Origin: Sisyra terminalis
Lineage: Eukaryota; Arthropoda; Insecta; Neuroptera; Sisyridae
DNA length: 64,000 nucleotides
Assembly: GCA_958496175.1 (NCBI GenBank)
Contig: OY292279.1
Location: 6,944,001 to 7,008,000 of the forward strand
Direction: 5' to 3'
The notes under the pieces are model-generated. The model made no database searches. It saw nothing but the letters and a program-made list of their open reading frames with translations, and was not told the origin of the DNA. Within the stretch, counting starts at the first letter, position 1; the number at the start of each line of letters is the position of its first letter. The translations under genes and the position numbers were made by a program. Shown piece after piece: positions 27,689 through 38,916 of the stretch.

Positions 27689-29172
27689 TTTTAACATTGA
27701 AATTTTCTCATAGTTCCTTATCCTTGATAATAGGATTATGGCTAAGTTATTTTTACTTAATAAATCACAAAACTTTAGCCATAATATATTTCTATATATT
27801 TTTTAAGTTTTTGAACTCAAAGCTCCTAATATTATTCCTTAAAAAAGCTTATTTATGTTCTCTAACTTTTGGTCAGCAGATTACCAATCTACACATCGTT
27901 CACGAATTGAAAAACGGCAAAAAATATTCAAATGCACAAGAAACAGTAATAGTGGCTGGCAACCACCACATTCAACATGTAGCCGAACATTTTGCGCTGC
28001 CTTTCCCCCATTTGTATAACGTCGCATAAATTTATAAACGCTTATAAAAAGCTCGTCTAGTACTTTTCCATCTCGTTTTAATTCGCCTGCAAACGAGCGT
28101 TAAGCCAAGTTAGCGTTCACCTGAAACCAATTAACCTGAATAAAAGCCCCGTGCTTGCTAGATACAGTTAATAGTTATTTAAGAGTTCACGATAAGATGA
28201 ACAAGCCCTAAAGCTTTTCCAAAGCTTTCCAAGCCAACTACATACACACATTCACTCACATAAAGCTTCGTAGGAAAAAATCGAAACCGGGACAGTCGGA
28301 TATACAAATTGATTAATTCCCGCAAAGTAATTCCGTTTAATCGGAAAACTAAATCTTGGAAAATGATTCCGCCGGCTAATTGGGCATATATATTTTATAT
28401 CAAACGATCTGTAGATATATGGTAAAGATTTATGGTTGTTTTTTTTTATGGTATCAAAATGCATTTGAGCTTTGTATGTATGTGTGAAGTTGTTGCATCA
28501 ATAGTGCGCCGCTATCATAAATCAAATGTGAAATATGAGCTTGCGGGAAAGCTTAGGAAAATTAAAAGTTGGGAAAATTATTTATAAGGCGCGGAAAGTG
28601 TGTGAAAAAAGGACGGTGCACGACGGTGGAGACGTTTCTTAATGTTTATCAAAGTCTTTTATTCGTTGTTGTTTGTTTTTTTTTTCTTGTTTTGTTTTCC
28701 TTTTCTTATTTTCCTTTATTTTCTTGGCTGTTGTGTGCACGGCTATGTGCAAAGACGTTCGTGTAAATTCTTTATAGAAAAAGAATGCTATGAAGAGAAT
28801 AAAGTAAAAGTTTTACCTCTGTACAATTTCTTCGTTAAATCTTGTTTCGTTTCATTTTATATCCCTATATGTTCATTTTTTTTTCCTTTTGTGGAAAAAA
28901 AGAAGATAAATGCTAACTTGGTTAACTAAGCACTGATTTTTTTTTCGGTTTATAATAGAAAAGTTTTCTTTTAAAAGATTTTAAAAGAATATTAATAAAA
29001 ATTAATGGTTCGATTCGTTTCTAGTTGAACGAATAACTGCTAACAACTGGTATTCAATAATATTTTACTTTTTAAAAGACTATAATATAAAATATAAGAA
29101 ACAATCGAAACTCATTAAAACCTTAAATGTTTTGTTCCTTTTTAAATAACTTTCCTGATTCTCCCCATAACT
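27689..29172. other. Intronic sequence, nothing recognised
   Basis: The region 27880-28560 is less AT-rich than average and 28640-28930 is T-rich on the plus strand. Open frames up to 110 codons occur but look compositional. No splice-paired frame was found. Confidence 0.45.
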
Positions 29173-29223
29173 CTAACATTGATAAGTATTTTATTTATTT
29201 CCGAGTCACAATAAATGAATGGA

Positions 29224-29275
29224 TCATCATCAGGTAATAATTATTTTGTCCAAAATAATTATTACCTGATGATGA
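29224..29275. repeat. Perfect 25-bp inverted repeat with 2-nt spacer
   Basis: TCATCATCAGGTAATAAT and onward (29224-29248) is perfectly complementary to 29251-29275, with only TC between. The right arm ends in CCTGATGATGA and so overlaps the hammerhead-like core. Confidence 0.95.
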
Positions 29276-29295
29276 CAGTCAAAAACTGTTGAAAC
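29266..29295 (+). ncRNA. Hammerhead ribozyme-like core
   Basis: CTGATGA (29266-29272) is followed by a small hairpin (ACAG 29275-29278 with CTGT 29286-29289) and then GAAAC (29291-29295), the order and spacing of the hammerhead catalytic core CUGANGA - stem II - GAAA. Stem III and the cleavage position were not resolved. Activity is unknown. Confidence 0.45.
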
Positions 29296-29417
29296 GCGTC
29301 GTAATAAAGAAGAAATTGAGTCCCATAAGATATATATTATTATCCATTAATTCCCTTAACTCAATGAAATTCCAGATTTCATTGACAACTAAAAACCCGG
29401 GTAATGAAAACCCCGGC

Positions 29418-30320
29418 CTGTTTCAATAAAAGTGCAAGATTTGAATTGCGCGCCATATTTGATAGTCATAACGTTGCATGATTATGACGTGACAAATCGA
29501 AAGTTGATATATGGGAGTTAGTAATCATGAAATAGTAGACCATCAACAGCGAAGAGAATTCACCAATTGGATCCTTAAACAACCTGCTGATTTTGCAAAT
29601 AAAATCAATTTCAGTAATAAGGCCATTTTCACCTCGATGGCTTCGTGAATAGGCAAAATTGTCGAATTTGGCGCTGAGAAAATCCACGAATGATTCATCA
29701 GAAAGCGAAATATCCACAACGGGTCCCTATATGGAGTGAATTATGGTCTGGAAGAATAATTGGACCGTTTTTCTTCGAAAACGAAGAATGTTATGCAGTT
29801 ACGATGAATGGCGAACGTTTTCGTGATATGATAACAGTTTATTGTGCTTCATTCGGAAGTTATTGATCTTGACGACATGTGGTTTCAGTAGGACGGTGCC
29901 ACATACCATATCGCCCGTGAAACATTGACGATCTTGCACGAATTTGCTCCTGGTCGTGTCATTTCCTGATTTTGTGACCAGAATTGGCCTCCACGTTCTT
30001 GCAATTTAACGCCTTTAGGTTTCTGGCTTTGGAATTATCTGATGTTACAGGTTTATGTTAATAAGCCTGGAACCATCGAAGCATTAAAAGCTAAAACTAG
30101 ACGCTGTATCAATGAAATACCACATGTATTCAATAAAATTATTGAAAATTTCGTCAAAAGGGTATAAAAATGCCAGCAATGCCGTGGCAGTCATTTAAAA
30201 AAAAATTGTTTCATACATAATTCCCAAATGTATATTTTCTAAATCAACAAATATTTCAATACTTTGCTACAGAAAACCATGTTTTATTGAACACTGAAAT
30301 CTTGTGCTCTTAAAACACCC
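29418..30320 (+). mobile_element. Degraded mariner/Tc1-type transposon
   Basis: The boundaries are taken from imperfect inverted ends TGTTTCAATAAAAGTGCAAG / CTTGTGCTCTTAAAACACCC. It encloses the transposase remnant 29538-30170. At about 0.9 kb it is shorter than an intact element (about 1.2-1.3 kb), consistent with loss of the N-terminal coding part. Confidence 0.65.
29538..30170 (+). pseudogene. Mariner/Tc1-superfamily transposase remnant (DDE_3 type)
   Basis: In shifting plus-strand frames the protein reads DHQQRREFTNWIL, DFANKINFS, LWSGRIIGPFFFEN, AVTMNGERFRDMI, DLDDMWFQ, DGATYHIARETL, NWPPRSCNLTPL and GTIEALKA, the ordered landmarks of the DDE domain of insect IS630/Tc1/mariner transposases of the kind labelled Tc3-like. 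The first catalytic Asp region (normally FSDEAHF) reads FSNKAIF. A stop replaces the residue before the second Asp (DGAT). The third acidic position, after LTPL, is Gly. Several frameshifts and stops are present. It cannot encode an active enzyme. The N-terminal helix-turn-helix part is missing or unrecognisable. Confidence 0.85.
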
Positions 30321-30389
30321 TTTACAATATGAAATTTTATCGGAATATTTGAATTTAATAAATGATCCATACGTTACACGTTTAGTTTT

Positions 30390-31210
30390 GAAATTATTTC
30401 TTTTAATCATCCCTACAATAGTATAATATAAAAATTGATAACTTCAAAGCTCATTATTACAATTTTTGTACAATATTCACTAAATAGCTATACTTTATTG
30501 TTAAAAATATTCTCAGTCATTTTTTCAAATTATTAACCAATTTTTTCTAATCAAACAAATATAATTTAAAGTTTCTGCAGTTGATTTTTAAATTATTTTA
30601 AATTTAAGCTTTTAATTTTTGCAAATGTATCGGATATAAAAGACCTCAAATGATGGCAGAGTATAAAAGGTTCCAGATGTGTTTATACGTATTTGTATTT
30701 CGATATGGTATTAACTTTGGGAATGGTGTTGATAAATTTTAATAATTGTATTAATTAATTGAAATAACTATCTTTACACTTTCATTATTTTTAATTGGTT
30801 TAAATGATTTCTTGTAATCATCCCTTAAACAATATTACATGAAAATTGATAACTTCAATGCTCATTATTACAACTTTTGTACAATATTCACTATATTACT
30901 ACCCTTTATTTACAAAAAAATATTCTAAAGTAAAAATATTCTCAGTTTTTATTTAACTTACATATAAATTAAACAACCAATTTTTCCTAATCAAACAAAT
31001 ATATGGTAATTTAGAGTTCCTGAAGTCTATTTTAAAATATTTTAAAATTAAAGCTTTTAATTCTTACAAATGTGTTGGATATAAGGCCTCAAATGACGGC
31101 AGGGTATAAAAAGTTTCATATGTACTTATACGCATTCGTATTTATATATGGCATTCACTTTGGGAGTGGTTTCGAACAATTTTAAAATTTCAATAATTAA
31201 TACTAATGAA
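30390..31210. repeat. Diverged tandem duplication, unit about 410-440 bp
   Basis: Block 30390-30770 recurs at 30800-31210. Shared landmarks are TGATAACTTCAA..GCTCATTATTAC (30436 and 30847), TTTTCTAATCAAACAAATAT-type text, and GGATATAA..CCTCAAATGA.GGCAG (30632 and 31078). Spacing grows from 411 to about 443 bp through small insertions. Each unit contains a TATAAAA near its end. Confidence 0.75.
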
Positions 31211-31242
31211 AATCTTGAAATATTAATTTAAAATTTTTTAAC

Positions 31243-31354
31243 GAACGGCGAACGTCACGTTACCGAAGACCCCCGTCCCCTCTGTCACATCTTGTCACAC
31301 TGCGCAAAAGATCTCTCCCCCCCTTATATGTGAACGTATTTTATGAACGGCCCC
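31243..31354 (-). repeat. G-rich interspersed repeat fragment
   Basis: Read on the minus strand it begins GGGGCCGTTCATAAAATACG, then a run of seven G, then GTGTGACAAG, GTGACAGAGGGGACGGGGG and GTGACG. This layout (CATAAA-ACGTCAC, G-run, TGTGACAAG, G-run, GTGACGT) is a common insect repeat module. No boundaries or duplication were found. Confidence 0.45.
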
Positions 31355-31483
31355 AAATGGGTACAGAATATCTGAGGGAATTTGTGTAGTATACCGATGG
31401 AACATTGCTTTGGAATAGGTTACGAAAAAAGGAAGAAGACCTTAAAGTTTGAACCATAAATTTGATGGTTGAATGGTTCCACC

Positions 31484-31641
31484 CAAGGTTTATAAAATAC
31501 ACCGGTGGCCTCATGCGCTACGTGACGTATCCAGAAGAAATTCGTACATATCTTCAGACTGATTCAAATTTCAAAATTCTTCGTATGACGTCATATTTTT
31601 TTTTTTGCTAATGGGGCAACCTGTGTAATTTATAAACCTTG
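31484..31641 (-). mobile_element. MITE, CAAGGTTTATAAA family, copy 1
   Basis: A 158-bp element with ends CAAGGTTTATAAAATACAC / GTAATTTATAAACCTTG. Interior landmarks GTGACGTATCCAGAAGAAA and ATGACGTCATA are shared with copies at 39128-39280 and 44368-44514, which lie in the opposite orientation. Flanking 9-mers do not match here, so the duplication has decayed. Confidence 0.85.
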
Positions 31642-33961
31642 AAATTTTTATACTTTCTTTGTAGTTAATTGGTTCATTTCATTTTTTGAAGCTTTAGATT
31701 TCAGTTATTGTTGCAAAATTATTATTGCCTGTACAGAAAACTTTGCGAGCTTTTGTATTCTTGTATTTAATTTCTTTATCTGGATCCATTTTTTCAGTAA
31801 TGAAAAATCCCAAATATTTGAAGTGGATACCTTCTCAATGTCTTGCGGATTTATTTGTAGGGATTTGAAAAGAGCTTTTAAGGCAAGAAAAGACAATGTT
31901 TTGATTCCAATTTTGTTAAGATATTAAAAATATTTTTTTTGCCAAGAAAATCATAGGCGTTTTATAAAAGTTTTGCTTGAGGAATTGTAGTAGATAGAAA
32001 TCTGGGAAATTGGAATACAAGCATCTCTTTTGAGGCAACAGAGAATCACTTTCCGTTAGTGAAGTTTTTAAATAAATTATTATGCTAAAACGGAACCCCC
32101 GTAGGTCACTATTTGTTTGTGGGCAACATTTTAATGAACTTACACACCACCGTTTACCGATCACTGTAAACGGTTGTTCCCGTCGAAAGCTCCTTCGTCA
32201 AAAGCTCAGTCTCGCTTAGTTTCGAACGTTTTGCTTTAAGTTTTTGAATCGATTCGAAAGCTTCATTATAACAACAGTTGTTGTAATAAATAAGCTCGCA
32301 CATATATATATACATATATATATATAGTAAATGTGTTTAAAAATACTATGCTATCAATTATTTATCGTATCTCTTTCATGTTTAAAATTTTAAACGTTAA
32401 TGAATTAGTAGTGGAGTTGGGTGGAGGATTGGACGGTGGAGATTGAGTTCGTGTCGTAAACTAACGGAAACACAAAGCTTTTTAAATTAGCGGTAATTGT
32501 TTTCGGTCGATGTCTACTGTTTTATGTTTAGACGTTAATTTAAAACTGCTTTTACGTTTTGCTCGATTTTAAATGCAGACGAAGGACTTAGATGTACATA
32601 GGTACCACTGCCTATATACCTATGGCGTTTAAATTCTTTTACAATTGCCGTAAATTACACTTCAAATTAGAAGTAGCGTAAATAATACTAATGTGTTTTT
32701 TTTTTAATTTGATGCTGAAAACAGAAATAAAAAAAGAACTTATCGTAAATTTGTTTTAATATGATTGAAGTGGTAAATTAATTTTCTTAAATTGCTATTT
32801 ATCAATGATCTGACTTAAATATTTAATTAGTTACCAGTACAAGAACTTTTCTTTTTACAAATATGATAAATTTTGACGATTGAAAATTTACCATTAATAT
32901 GGCTATAAACTTAAATAAAAAGTAATTTTATATTCCCCAAGGAATATCAATTATATCTATGAATATTCTTTATAAAAGATTAATATATCTATAAACTTAG
33001 AACAATAAATGTGAATTTGGTGTTTAAAATGCCATTCCCAGTTTTGGAGAGACAACAAATTCTTAGTATGAAGATTAAGAGTTTAAAATTATCTCTAGCT
33101 AGGAAATCCACGTTTTTAAATATTTACAATGAACTCAATTCATAAAGGGAATTATCCACTTAAAAACCAGAATTTCATAAAACTTTCTTTTAAAATTCAA
33201 CTACATAATAGGTCTCAACAAATGCAAAAATATTGATAAAAGATTTCAATGCGTAATTGTCAATAAACCATTGACAAACTATTTAAGCTTACAAAATTTA
33301 ATAGAAAGTAATTTTTTTTGTCAATTTTTAAGCAAATTTTAAACTACAAAGTATTTGTTATTAAAAATTTGTCGCTATGAACATTTAGTGAATCAATTTT
33401 GCGGATTTTATACTTTTATTTCATATTCTTTTAGAGTTCTTTCATATATGACTTTTTCTTGTTAATAATTAGAGGCTTAAAGTTTGGTTCAAAATTTATG
33501 CACTTACGATTTTCTTCATAAAAATGTTTTGTCAACTATGAAGATGTTGTTAAACTTCCTGTATCTAATCCCAAAAGATGTACCAGTTTGGTTGATATAA
33601 AATTTTTCCCATGAACCATATTTAATTTTAAATATTTTAAAAACTTGATTTTAAATACTTTTTTGCTTTGAGTAAAACTAGAAGAATTAAGTTTTTGGTA
33701 AATTTTGATTTTATATTACTATCAATTGAAATTTCTATCTGTTGGCTATGGCTATATGTTTAACTATGTTGAATTTGTCAAGTGCTTTGGATATAAAGAG
33801 AAAATTCAATTGCACTATATACGAGGCTATCAAAAGCTGCCACTTTTGGTGGAAAAATAAAAAATTACGATTGAGTCATACATAATATTTATAATAAAGT
33901 ATAATAAAAAATTCTGGAGATCTTTTCTCTCCTACTTCTCCTTCACCACATTTCCTATATG
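31642..33961. other. Intronic sequence, nothing recognised
   Basis: AT-rich, with a TA dinucleotide tract at about 32299-32326. The minus-strand frames 31705-31896 and 31916-32164 are open but match nothing I know. The stretch 32150-32270 is less AT-rich. Confidence 0.45.
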
Positions 33962-34030
33962 GAATTGACTCAATTTTTATCCCTATAGTTTGGAAATTCT
34001 TCTGGAGATTTCTCAAATTGCAGTATCAGT
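33962..34030 (+). repeat. Short dispersed duplication (partner 35201-35255)
   Basis: AATTGACTCAATTTTTATCC, then CTATAGTTTGGA.ATTCTT and CAAATTGCAGTATC, recurs in the same orientation at 35201-35255. The copies are 1.24 kb apart; the second lacks about 12 bp. Confidence 0.8.
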
Positions 34031-34683
34031 TAACAGACCACCATGTAACCAATATTGTGATATCCTTCAATTCTTCAGATCTAGATCAGATCAATGATCT
34101 CAGATCAAAATCCTTCATTCCAAGGTTAAGAAGTTTTTTGATATAAAATCAGAGGTTTCTTTATCATAATCTTTAAGAATTTGCCTCTGAAGAAGTTATT
34201 CTATAATTTTATTTGCTCATTTTCACCCGGAAGCTCGTAAAGCTAAATGGAAAAAGATCACCTTTGAACCCGACTTCGATAGTCATGTCTTACCAGTTTT
34301 GATTCTAAGATTGCAGACAATTATACTGAGGTTCTTCCTTGGAGAAGAGCGTTTTATCCCTCATGATATATTTTAAGGCGAATTAGATAATCGTTGGCTG
34401 AATATATTAACCAACCAGATAAACACGTAGAAACTATTAATGAATTGATTCGTTTTTCCTAGTATTAAATAAAAAAATCGTTAGTCTTAAATTTGAATTA
34501 TATTCTTTATTTTTAATTTTATTAACTATTATATTAACTATCAAATTTTATGGCTATCTAGTTTGTTATAGATCTTGTATAAAAACACAATTACAAGTAT
34601 ATGTTATAAGTTGTAATATGAACCCAGCTTCCTCAAGATATTGGTCAGAGGAACATTAGGCTAGGAACCTCTCAAGTCTTAAG

Positions 34684-34854
34684 CTGACCATTCACGCTCC
34701 GACTTGTAATCCAACTAGTTGGACTACTATTTGGATCGCTTAAATGATCCGTTAGACATCCAACTTCCAACAACACCATTCACGGACTGACTTTAGATCC
34801 AACTTCGAAAGTCGGGCCACTAGTTAGACTGCAAGTCGGAGCGTGAATGGCCAG
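34684..34854. mobile_element. Short inverted-repeat element (MITE)
   Basis: A 171-bp element with ends CTGACCATTCACGCTCCGAC and its complement; the ends pair over about 40 bp. The internal CCATTCACGGACTGAC repeats part of the terminus. The flanks GTCTTAAG and TTTTATTT do not show a duplication. The TIR may extend a few bases further out (TTAAG vs TAAAA). Confidence 0.7.
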
Positions 34855-35559
34855 TTTTATTTCCATAAGTAACCTGTTAAAATTTGGCTCATTTTGATTC
34901 CATTCGACTATTTGATTTAGTGGTAAGCACATCAGCACACCTATAATCGGTTCTGAACCCATCAATGGTATATTTTGATACCAAAATAGCCTGGCATATG
35001 CTTATTTTGTTATAGGTACCTATTGAATATGCAATGATGGCATTATGTTAACCTTTGGTTCGTAAAATTCCCGTAAAACTTCAAAATTATAACGAAAAGT
35101 TACCATAAAAGTTTACACAATCTTCACAAAATAAACATTACAAACCCTTCAGGAATTTTCATAAAGTTTTTCCAAAAAAAAATTACTCAGATATGATCAA
35201 TTGACTCAATTTTTATCCCTATAGTTTGGAGATTCTTTTTCAAATTGCAGTATCCTGATTTCAATCAAGACTCAGAGAAACTTTGGATTTCATATATCTT
35301 GTTTCATTTAATTTTACAATGTTGGTAAACTCAAATTTTCTTTAATGTTACGTAATTTTTTTTCTCATTGCAATACCAATAAATTTTCTTTTCCAAAAAA
35401 ACAATTGAAGATCAGTGGTGTAGCGCAATTGGAATGCAATTGTGGTGAATGATTTTAATTTTAACATTGGAAATTTTTCTATTGAACTATTCGTTAAACT
35501 TGATTTACTGATAGGAAAAACCTTTGAGAAAAGTATGTTGTGGTTTAAATGCATATTTT

Positions 35560-36000
35560 CTACGAATGTTCAACTATTTAGGAAAACTTTTTGGAAATTA
35601 TTTTAAAATTTTGCGAACCAAATATTTTGTCCCTAATTTCGATGAAGGCTAGAGAAATTATGGGCAAAATAGCTGATAATGAACTTGTTATTTGCCTTTT
35701 AATCCTTAAAAAAAGACGATGAATTTTAAATACATAATGGAGGTGATGGTTTACTAAAAACTAAATAAATTTGCCATTTTCGTTTTTTCAAAAAACCACT
35801 AAAACCATCTTAATTTATCGCCGTAACTTTTAAATTTTGCAAACCATTTATTTTTTTATTAATTTCCATGAAAATAAAGGAAATTTTGGGGTCAAATAGC
35901 TAACAATTAACCTGCTAATATTTCCCTTTCAACCCATAGAAAAAGTCGATGAATTTTAAATAAATAAATGCGGTGGTTTTTTTAGAAACTTCTTAACAAA
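35560..36000. repeat. Diverged tandem duplication, unit about 235 bp
   Basis: TTTTGCGAACCA...GAAATTATGGGCAAAATAGC...GACGATGAATTTTAAATA (from about 35610) is echoed by TTTTGCAAACCA...GAAATTTTGGGGTCAAATAGC...GTCGATGAATTTTAAATA (from about 35838). Both copies are followed by a GGT-GGTTT phrase. They are well diverged. Confidence 0.6.
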
Positions 36001-36647
36001 TTATTTTATTAAAATTACCAATGCTATCGCGACAATTAATTCTAAATTTCCTCTACGTAAATTGACAAAAAAGCCAAAGAAATCATCCAAATTTATCACC
36101 GTGAATACAATTTTTTTATAAATTCTGCAACTACATATATATAACGACACAATTCCGCTCTCTTAACATCGCGTAATTATTTAACACACCACAATTTGGT
36201 CCCACTGGAACTCCTATCGTCTACGACTAGCGCTTGTTGAAAATTTCGCTTGTTTCGCTCGCTCTTCCCGTTTCAAGGCAAAAGTGTCCTGAGGGTTTAG
36301 AAGTCGTTCGACTAACTGGCACAAAAAGACGTCAAAACAACTTCATTATTATTAAATTTTTCTCCCGTCTAAATTCCACGTGAAAAAGAAAGAAAATAAC
36401 AACGTGAATTGGTAGTAAAGAAGAGGAGATATACAATTGACTGGATGATGGAATGAATATCGTTTTGTTGATAATCAATACCTTCAATATTCTCTAATTG
36501 AAGTCTGAAACTTTTATGTTTTTTTCCATGATTAAGTATTTTAAATCGTTTTATTTATTGAACTACCATCTAACGGTTTTATTACTTACTGTATTATAAG
36601 TAGCAATCGAAATAATATTATTTTTTCCTCAAAAGTTTCTACATTAA

Positions 36648-37691
36648 GGGGACATTCTGGTCTAGAAATTTGAAAAAATCGATTTTTTTTTGCATATTTT
36701 GAAAGTTTAAACATTCTAAAATATGATCCAAAAAGGATTTTTCAAAATTCGAATTATTTTTGGAGATACAGCCGATTTAGGTACAAACAAAATTAGAATT
36801 GACCGCTCTGAACTATGAGCTTCTGCTGCTCCAAAAGAAGGTAGAACAGTTCGATTAGCTGAAAAAATTTCTCAAGACCTGAATTATGAGAAGGAAGAAG
36901 GCCCAATGTATGGATCTGGGATCGCCGATTGATGCAAAATGAGAATTACATATTATTTTCAGAGTTATTCCATTAGAATTGATTCCTAAACTTTAAACAC
37001 GTTTTTCTCGAAACTACTTTTTTTGAGGTGGTTGACATGATATTTCAAGTTCTACTGAACCGATTTTTTCGAAATTTGGTATATATCTTGTTTATACAAC
37101 TCTCCATCGCGTCTGCTTTGGATTTTAAAAAAAATTGGTTTTAAGTATTTTTAGTGCCTAGTGATCAAGTAGAGGCATAGGGAGATTCCTCCACTGGGAG
37201 TGATCTCCATCACGTCAACTCCGGTCATCAAATCAGATTAAAGGACCTAGATCCTGATGGCCGATTTATTTTAAAAAAAAATAAATCCGTTAATCGATTT
37301 ATTTTTAAAAAATTCGGAAAGTTCGAAAAAATCGGGTAAAATTTTTTTTTTTCAAGTCGACGCCACTTTGTTATTTTTATTTATTTATTTTTTTTGAAAA
37401 TGGTCAACCCGATAGCGACATCTTTATTAATGAAAAATTTGTTTGATTTTTTTGTTTTAGGTCTCTACAAAGGTTGAAATCATGTCAACCAGGACGCACC
37501 GTTTTTTTTGAAGCCTCCACTCCACCGGCCTGTATCTCGGCGAATTTTGGTGTTTTTTTCTAGTTATTTTTTTATATTCTCAAAATGTCAGTAAAAAACA
37601 TATAAAAAATGTATAGTAAAAATCTTTTCCATTTTTTTTATCTTATTTGAAAAAATGCCTAAAATTCAGGCTTCTAGACCAGAATACCCTC
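36648..37691. mobile_element. TTAA-flanked non-autonomous element
   Basis: Inverted ends GGGGACATTCTGGTCTAGAA and its counterpart at 37672-37691 are flanked by TTAA on both sides (36644-36647 and 37692-37695). TTAA is the piggyBac target, although piggyBac ends normally begin CCC rather than GGG, so the superfamily is not certain. The 1044-bp interior has no transposase frame. Confidence 0.75.
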
Positions 37692-37695
37692 TTAA

Positions 37696-38264
37696 ACGAG
37701 ATACATAGCTATTTGTGGCTCTTAAATCATTCAAACTTGGATCTTAATCAAATAATATTTTTTCTAAGTTATTTTGTCAATTAATTTTTGAATTTTGAAA
37801 CTATTTACTGCACTTTCAAGTTTAACAATTTCTTTCGGATTTTCCAAAGATTGACTTTGGAGCATGATTTCTCCAAACTAAATATACGTAAATCAAAACA
37901 TCAAATATTTTTTATTGTTGCCTTTGCCATTACTTATAACAATGATATTCTAAAAAATCATAAGAACGGTTAATAAACGAAAGAGGGAAAGAAGTAAGGG
38001 ATGGACCATGCATTTATAAAAAGTTTGATTGCAATTTCAATGAAGATATGCTTTTTTATTTGCATTTAAACGAGAAATCCGGTGTAAAGTTACACGGAAT
38101 TAAATGAAAAAACGATTTGAAAGAAAAACAACTTTAAAAATTTTCTGTAATGATAACGATTTAAGTGTTAATTCAAATTTTTAATGACAATAGTCAAGAC
38201 AAAAGTTCCTATTAAAAGATAATGAGTTCTTAACTTGAAGAAACGTTTGCATTGCGGAACGAGT
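37696..38264. other. Intronic sequence, nothing recognised
   Basis: AT-rich DNA between a TTAA element and a GAG microsatellite. Confidence 0.5.
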
Positions 38265-38292
38265 GGGAGGAGGAGGAGGAGGAGGAGGAGAA
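38265..38292. repeat. (GGA)n microsatellite
   Basis: About nine tandem GGA units in the plus strand. Confidence 0.95.
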
Positions 38293-38916
38293 GTAAAGCT
38301 TTTTCCATTTCCCATACATTTTCCCGTAACAGTTTTGTCTGAAGCGTTAACGTAGTTACGGCTGAGACATACGAAACGACTCCTTCGGGCCCTTTTGCAC
38401 ATTAACGGAATCGAGACAATGCCAGAGATTGGGATAAATGCATTCGTACGAAAGCTCAAATGGTGAACTGTTCTTGTTTAACATTGCCTGCGTCCAATTG
38501 AAATAAATTACATTTTACGAATGCAAAATAAATACAAAGTTCACATCCCAAAAAAAAAAATAAAAAAAATAAAACCAAAAGAATCATATAAATTAAAGCA
38601 CATTAACAGTATCTTTTCGATAATGCCAACGGTTACAAAGGCCCTCGCTAGATAAGATGGTCTAAAATGCCCCCATTGCAATCGGGCTAATTTTTTTTCT
38701 GAAAATACCTTACAGTATGAACAACATCTCAGCCAAGTTTCAACTCTAAAATATGACGCGTTTTTGTGTAAAAAATAAAAATAAAAAAATTTCAAATTCA
38801 ATATTCTCTGAAACTGTTTGATAATACCGAAAAAAGTGCTTATGAGTTTCAAGATATCACTAAGTAGTATTCCAAGAAAAAGACGCTCATGCATCAGATC
38901 AATTGATCATTGTTAA

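Larger units (their letters stand above)
29173..29352 (+). repeat. Penelope-like repeat remnant with palindrome and hammerhead-like core
   Basis: The outer parts (AACATTGATAAGTATTTTAT... and ...ATATATTATTATCCATTAA) also occur at 48836-48932, where the middle section is missing. The middle holds the 25-bp palindrome 29224-29275 and a hammerhead-like core at 29266-29295. Penelope-like retroelements are known to carry hammerhead ribozymes and inverted terminal structures; assignment here is by that resemblance only, since no protein is present. Confidence 0.45.

Noticed and set aside
29224..29275. Transcription terminator
   Set aside because: Rho-independent terminators are bacterial; this palindrome lies in a eukaryotic intron inside a dispersed repeat.
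34780..34965. Minus-strand frame beginning MMGSEPIIGVLMCLP
   Set aside because: Checked as a possible Ace exon because of an apparent (P)IDG-like reading nearby; alignment fails and it overlaps a MITE.
38541..38894. 117-codon minus-strand open frame
   Set aside because: Lies in the arm of foldback 38636-41480; part of it also reappears from the opposite arm.
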